A DNA stretch of 17,083 bases from Anaerolineae bacterium (GTDB taxonomy: Bacteria > Chloroflexota > Anaerolineae > B4-G1), in NCBI GenBank assembly GCA_030612585.1, contig JAUWNP010000090.1, positions 1 through 17,083 of the forward strand, in the 5' to 3' direction. Shown one piece after another: positions 14,671 through 17,083 of this stretch. How positions within the stretch are numbered: the stretch's first letter is position 1; the number at the start of each line of letters is the position of its first letter. The notes under the pieces were generated by a model that was not told the origin of the DNA, searched no databases, and worked only from the letters and a program-made list of their open reading frames with translations. Both the position numbers and the translations under genes were made by a program.

Positions 14671-14731
14671 ACAACAAAAATCGCACTTACGCTCCGGCAG
14701 GACCTGGCGATCCAGCCGGAGCAAAGTGCGA
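14671..14731 (-). terminator. Intrinsic terminator of the PPC-repeat gene
   Basis: On the minus strand an 8-base arm (14731-14724) and a second 8-base arm (14722-14715) pair with 14688-14681 and 14698-14691, leaving a 16-base loop. The stem GCCGGAGC/GCTCCGGC is GC-rich. It is followed directly by TTTTTGTTGT (14680-14671). It lies about 50 bases after the stop codon at 14782 and separates this gene from the vWA operon. Confidence 0.85.
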
Positions 14732-14781
14732 CCTTTGCATGCCCTGGTGCCTCTTAAGGCTCAGGACGATCTCTGGCGCTA

Positions 14782-17083
14782 CTATTGTGGCTTCAAGGTA
14801 ACCGTCAGTTCATACGGAGTGCAATTGTCGGAATCGCCGAGAGATTTCACGACCACTACGTAGTACCCGATGCCCTCGGCAGACCAGTCAATGTGTTCAT
14901 CAACACCACGTCCCGCATCCTCGCTTCCCACCCAGTGCCCGACCCAAAGGAAGAGGTCGTAGTTCACCGTATCGGGCACGTCAAGATCAACCTCGATATC
15001 TTGCAGGGTGTCAATCGTAAACCAGTACCAGTCACGCTCTACCGGCTTACCGTCCTCCAGGTCTATGTGTTGATAACATATGTAGCCTTCGGTGGGCTCA
15101 CCAGGTTCCAGGCCCGGCCAGTCCAGGTAATACTCGTACTCGTCCGGTTCGTGTGTGTCCTTGCAAGAACACGGTTTGACAACGATGGGGAGATAGACGT
15201 GCCAGATGGGAGGTTCTATGAAGGTGGCGGTGATGGTCTTGCTGCTGTCCATGGTGATGGTCACAGGGTTCTGCGTCGTGGGCGATGGCGATAGATCGCC
15301 ACTCCAACCCTCAAAAGTCCCCTTAGTGTCATCAAGGGTAGCGGTCAGCGTGACCACTTCACCGTAGCTATAGTAGCCCTCCTCATCAGGGAGAGGGTCC
15401 TGCGCAACCGAGCCGGGGCCGACGACGACGATGTCCAGGGTTTGCTTGTCAGTGGTCACTTGCAGGTTATAGCTGACATCACATCCACCGTGCCGATCGT
15501 CGAAAGGCCACACCTTCACGTAGTATCTCCCGCCCTCACCCTCAGGCACCTCCCAAACAATCTTGGAGGGCAGGAGATCATCCGCATCATAATCGTCATT
15601 CACCTCCTTCAGCACGAGGCCTCCGGTGCCCATGCTATATAGTTCAAGCAGCGTGTCATTGCTGCCTCCCAGGCTGGAGGTCTTAATAGTATATACACCA
15701 CCCTCTACAGCGTCGAACCACACCCAATCCACCTCGTCGGCAGCGCGCTCACCCTCACAGACACACGGAACGTGGAAGTTGTGAGACTGCGGACCACCAT
15801 CTACGGTGATTGGCTCTGCATCCTGCGGCGTGTCATCTTCCTCATAGCCATCCACGCAAGGGACAGTGCTGGTAACCTCCAGGGAATAGGTGTAACCGGA
15901 TCCCCCTTCGGACTTATGATGCTTCACCCGGATAAAATAGGCTCCTGTCTCACTTATGGAATAAGTGATGAGGGAGTGCCCACTGCCAGAGTAAACATCG
16001 TCGTTATAGGCCAGCAGTTTGAGATCCGCGTCGTATAAGTAAAGTTCCGTATCGTTGCCCTCAGGCAAGTCGGATGTCTCGATGGTGTACTCGTTGCCAG
16101 CGAAGGCCCAAACCTTCACCCAATCCTCATCGCCTGGCACGTCGAAATTGCGCTCCTGTAGCCCACCGTTAACCTCGATAGGCTGCGCATCATGCCAGGC
16201 ATTGTCAGGCTCAAAGTCATCGGCATAGTAACCGGGAGGTGAGCTGGGTGCAGGTGGATCCTCCGCTGTTGCCACCTTCAGGGAATAACTGAGATTATCA
16301 CCCCCACCGGCGAAGCGGTTAAAGTGAACCACCGCCACGAAATACGTCCCACTGTCGGTAGCCGTCCAGTCTATCCTGGAAGCAGGGGGATAGTCCGGGT
16401 CATCATCGTCGGACGCGATTTCCTCCCCACTGGCATCATATAGTCGCAGTACTGTGTCATTGTCACCGCTCAAGCCGAGCGTCTGAATTGTATACGTGGT
16501 GCCAGTTGTGGCGTCGAACTTCACCCAGTCCACGTCACCACCACACGCGCCATGAAACGTATGTGCCTGTTCCGTACCTACGGTGATCGGCGCGGCCTCA
16601 TCCATAGTGTCATCAGGTTCGTAGGCATCGCTATCGGGGTAATCCTCGATCACCTGTAGGAAATAGAAGTACCCGTCCCCACCCCATCCTTTTTCGTGTG
16701 TCACCTTGACAAAGTATGTTCCACTTGCAGGGGCCACCCAATCTATCCTGGAAGCAGCAGTGCCTCCATAGTCCGCGTTGTACTCCAACTCATTGCCGTC
16801 CGGATCATACAACCGGAGTTCCGTATCGTTAAAGACGCTCAGCCCAAACGTTTCGATGGTGTACTCGACGTCAGCCCAGGCCCAGAATTTCACCCAGTCC
16901 TCATCGTATGGCTCTTCAAAATAGTGACATTGGGGCGCGCTGACAGTGGCCGTGATCCTATTTGCCCGGTATATCACATCGTCGGGCTCGAAGGAGCCAG
17001 GCTCACAGATGACCACGGTCACCGTGGCTGTGTCGGTGTCAGTCACCACTACGCCGTCCGGGTCGGTGCCCGTGGCGGTCGCC
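14782..17083 (-). CDS. Large secreted PPC-repeat protein, C-terminal part
   Basis: The frame is open through the right edge: codons upstream of the GTG at 17049 read as a typical tail of a surface beta-domain (ATGTDPDGVVVTDTDTATV), so the start lies outside the window. Counting from that GTG, four PPC (bacterial pre-peptidase C-terminal) domains are clear, at about 18-136, 140-263, 277-395 and 400-533. Each has an EPDD/EEDD entry, a DW(V)K or DWVW strand, YTI(E/Q/K)T, NDT(E/V/L)L and a G-x-Y-(F/Y)-V/I-x-V strand. Residues 537-611 look like a bacterial beta-repeat (GSV, YGEVVTLTAT, FEGWSGDL, TITMDSSKTITATF). HVYLPIVVKP (617-626) is a motif common in secreted Chloroflexota proteins. A fifth, diverged PPC domain (about 630-752) ends the protein. 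PPC domains usually sit beside secreted proteases or adhesins; no enzyme domain is visible in this part. The acidic Asp clusters may bind calcium. Confidence 0.9.
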   Translation of the reverse strand, partial: ATATGTDPDGVVVTDTDTATVTVVICEPGSFEPDDVIYRANRITATVSAPQCHYFEEPYDEDWVKFWAWADVEYTIETFGLSVFNDTELRLYDPDGNELEYNADYGGTAASRIDWVAPASGTYFVKVTHEKGWGGDGYFYFLQVIEDYPDSDAYEPDDTMDEAAPITVGTEQAHTFHGACGGDVDWVKFDATTGTTYTIQTLGLSGDNDTVLRLYDASGEEIASDDDDPDYPPASRIDWTATDSGTYFVAVVHFNRFAGGGDNLSYSLKVATAEDPPAPSSPPGYYADDFEPDNAWHDAQPIEVNGGLQERNFDVPGDEDWVKVWAFAGNEYTIETSDLPEGNDTELYLYDADLKLLAYNDDVYSGSGHSLITYSISETGAYFIRVKHHKSEGGSGYTYSLEVTSTVPCVDGYEEDDTPQDAEPITVDGGPQSHNFHVPCVCEGERAADEVDWVWFDAVEGGVYTIKTSSLGGSNDTLLELYSMGTGGLVLKEVNDDYDADDLLPSKIVWEVPEGEGGRYYVKVWPFDDRHGGCDVSYNLQVTTDKQTLDIVVVGPGSVAQDPLPDEEGYYSYGEVVTLTATLDDTKGTFEGWSGDLSPSPTTQNPVTITMDSSKTITATFIEPPIWHVYLPIVVKPCSCKDTHEPDEYEYYLDWPGLEPGEPTEGYICYQHIDLEDGKPVERDWYWFTIDTLQDIEVDLDVPDTVNYDLFLWVGHWVGSEDAGRGVDEHIDWSAEGIGYYVVVVKSLGDSDNCTPYELTVTLKPQ

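Overview
The window reads as a chromosomal piece of an uncultured Chloroflexota-like bacterium (Anaerolineae-type). This is inferred from several traits: a high-GC SMC gene, Pro/Thr-rich linkers in surface proteins, a run of PPC domains with the HVYLPIVVK-type motif that is common in secreted Chloroflexota proteins, and short tandem heptamer repeats between genes. No rRNA, tRNA, CRISPR array or insertion sequence is visible, so the taxonomic placement is only moderately secure.

Layout, left to right. (1) Positions 1-3335, minus strand: smc, followed after a 37-base gap by the start of an asparaginase gene. The asparaginase carries an unexpected metallophosphoesterase-like N-terminus. Heptamer and tetramer repeats flank smc on both sides. 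(2) Positions 3336-3540: a divergent promoter region. (3) Positions 3541-4440, plus strand: a Tat-exported metallophosphoesterase. (4) Positions 4501-6363, minus strand: an intact PIN-nuclease domain fused to what looks like an SF2 helicase that has lost its ATPase motifs. (5) Positions 6427-6579, plus strand: an internally deleted remnant of a second metallophosphoesterase gene, so the PIN gene sits between two copies. (6) Positions 14565 down to 6774, minus strand: a four-gene operon with its own promoter. It encodes two membrane-anchored von Willebrand A (vWA) proteins with near-matching external heads and unrelated cytoplasmic tails, a CHAT-like protein that lacks the protease dyad, and a two-pass membrane protein with a terminal Ig-like domain. 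(7) Positions 14782-17083, minus strand: the C-terminal part of a large secreted PPC-repeat protein, ended by a clear intrinsic terminator.

The four-gene operon is the best candidate for an undescribed system. Its heads should sit outside the cell with an intact MIDAS metal site. Its tails inside the cell include a STAND-type C-terminal lid and winged-helix region without a P-loop, and a helical tail with 11-residue repeats. The soluble partner is a CHAT pseudoprotease. The parts resemble those of the vWA/CHAT/STAND conflict and signalling systems, but every enzymatic site except the MIDAS metal site looks lost. This suggests a surface-sensing scaffold rather than an enzyme cascade. The joint function is inference from domain content and gene order.

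Expression signals are unusually readable. Three minus-strand promoters share a TTGCC(T/G) -35 box. The operon genes have Shine-Dalgarno sites 6 bases from their starts. By contrast, smc, the metallophosphoesterase and possibly the PIN gene appear to be leaderless, short-leadered or lacking a Shine-Dalgarno site.
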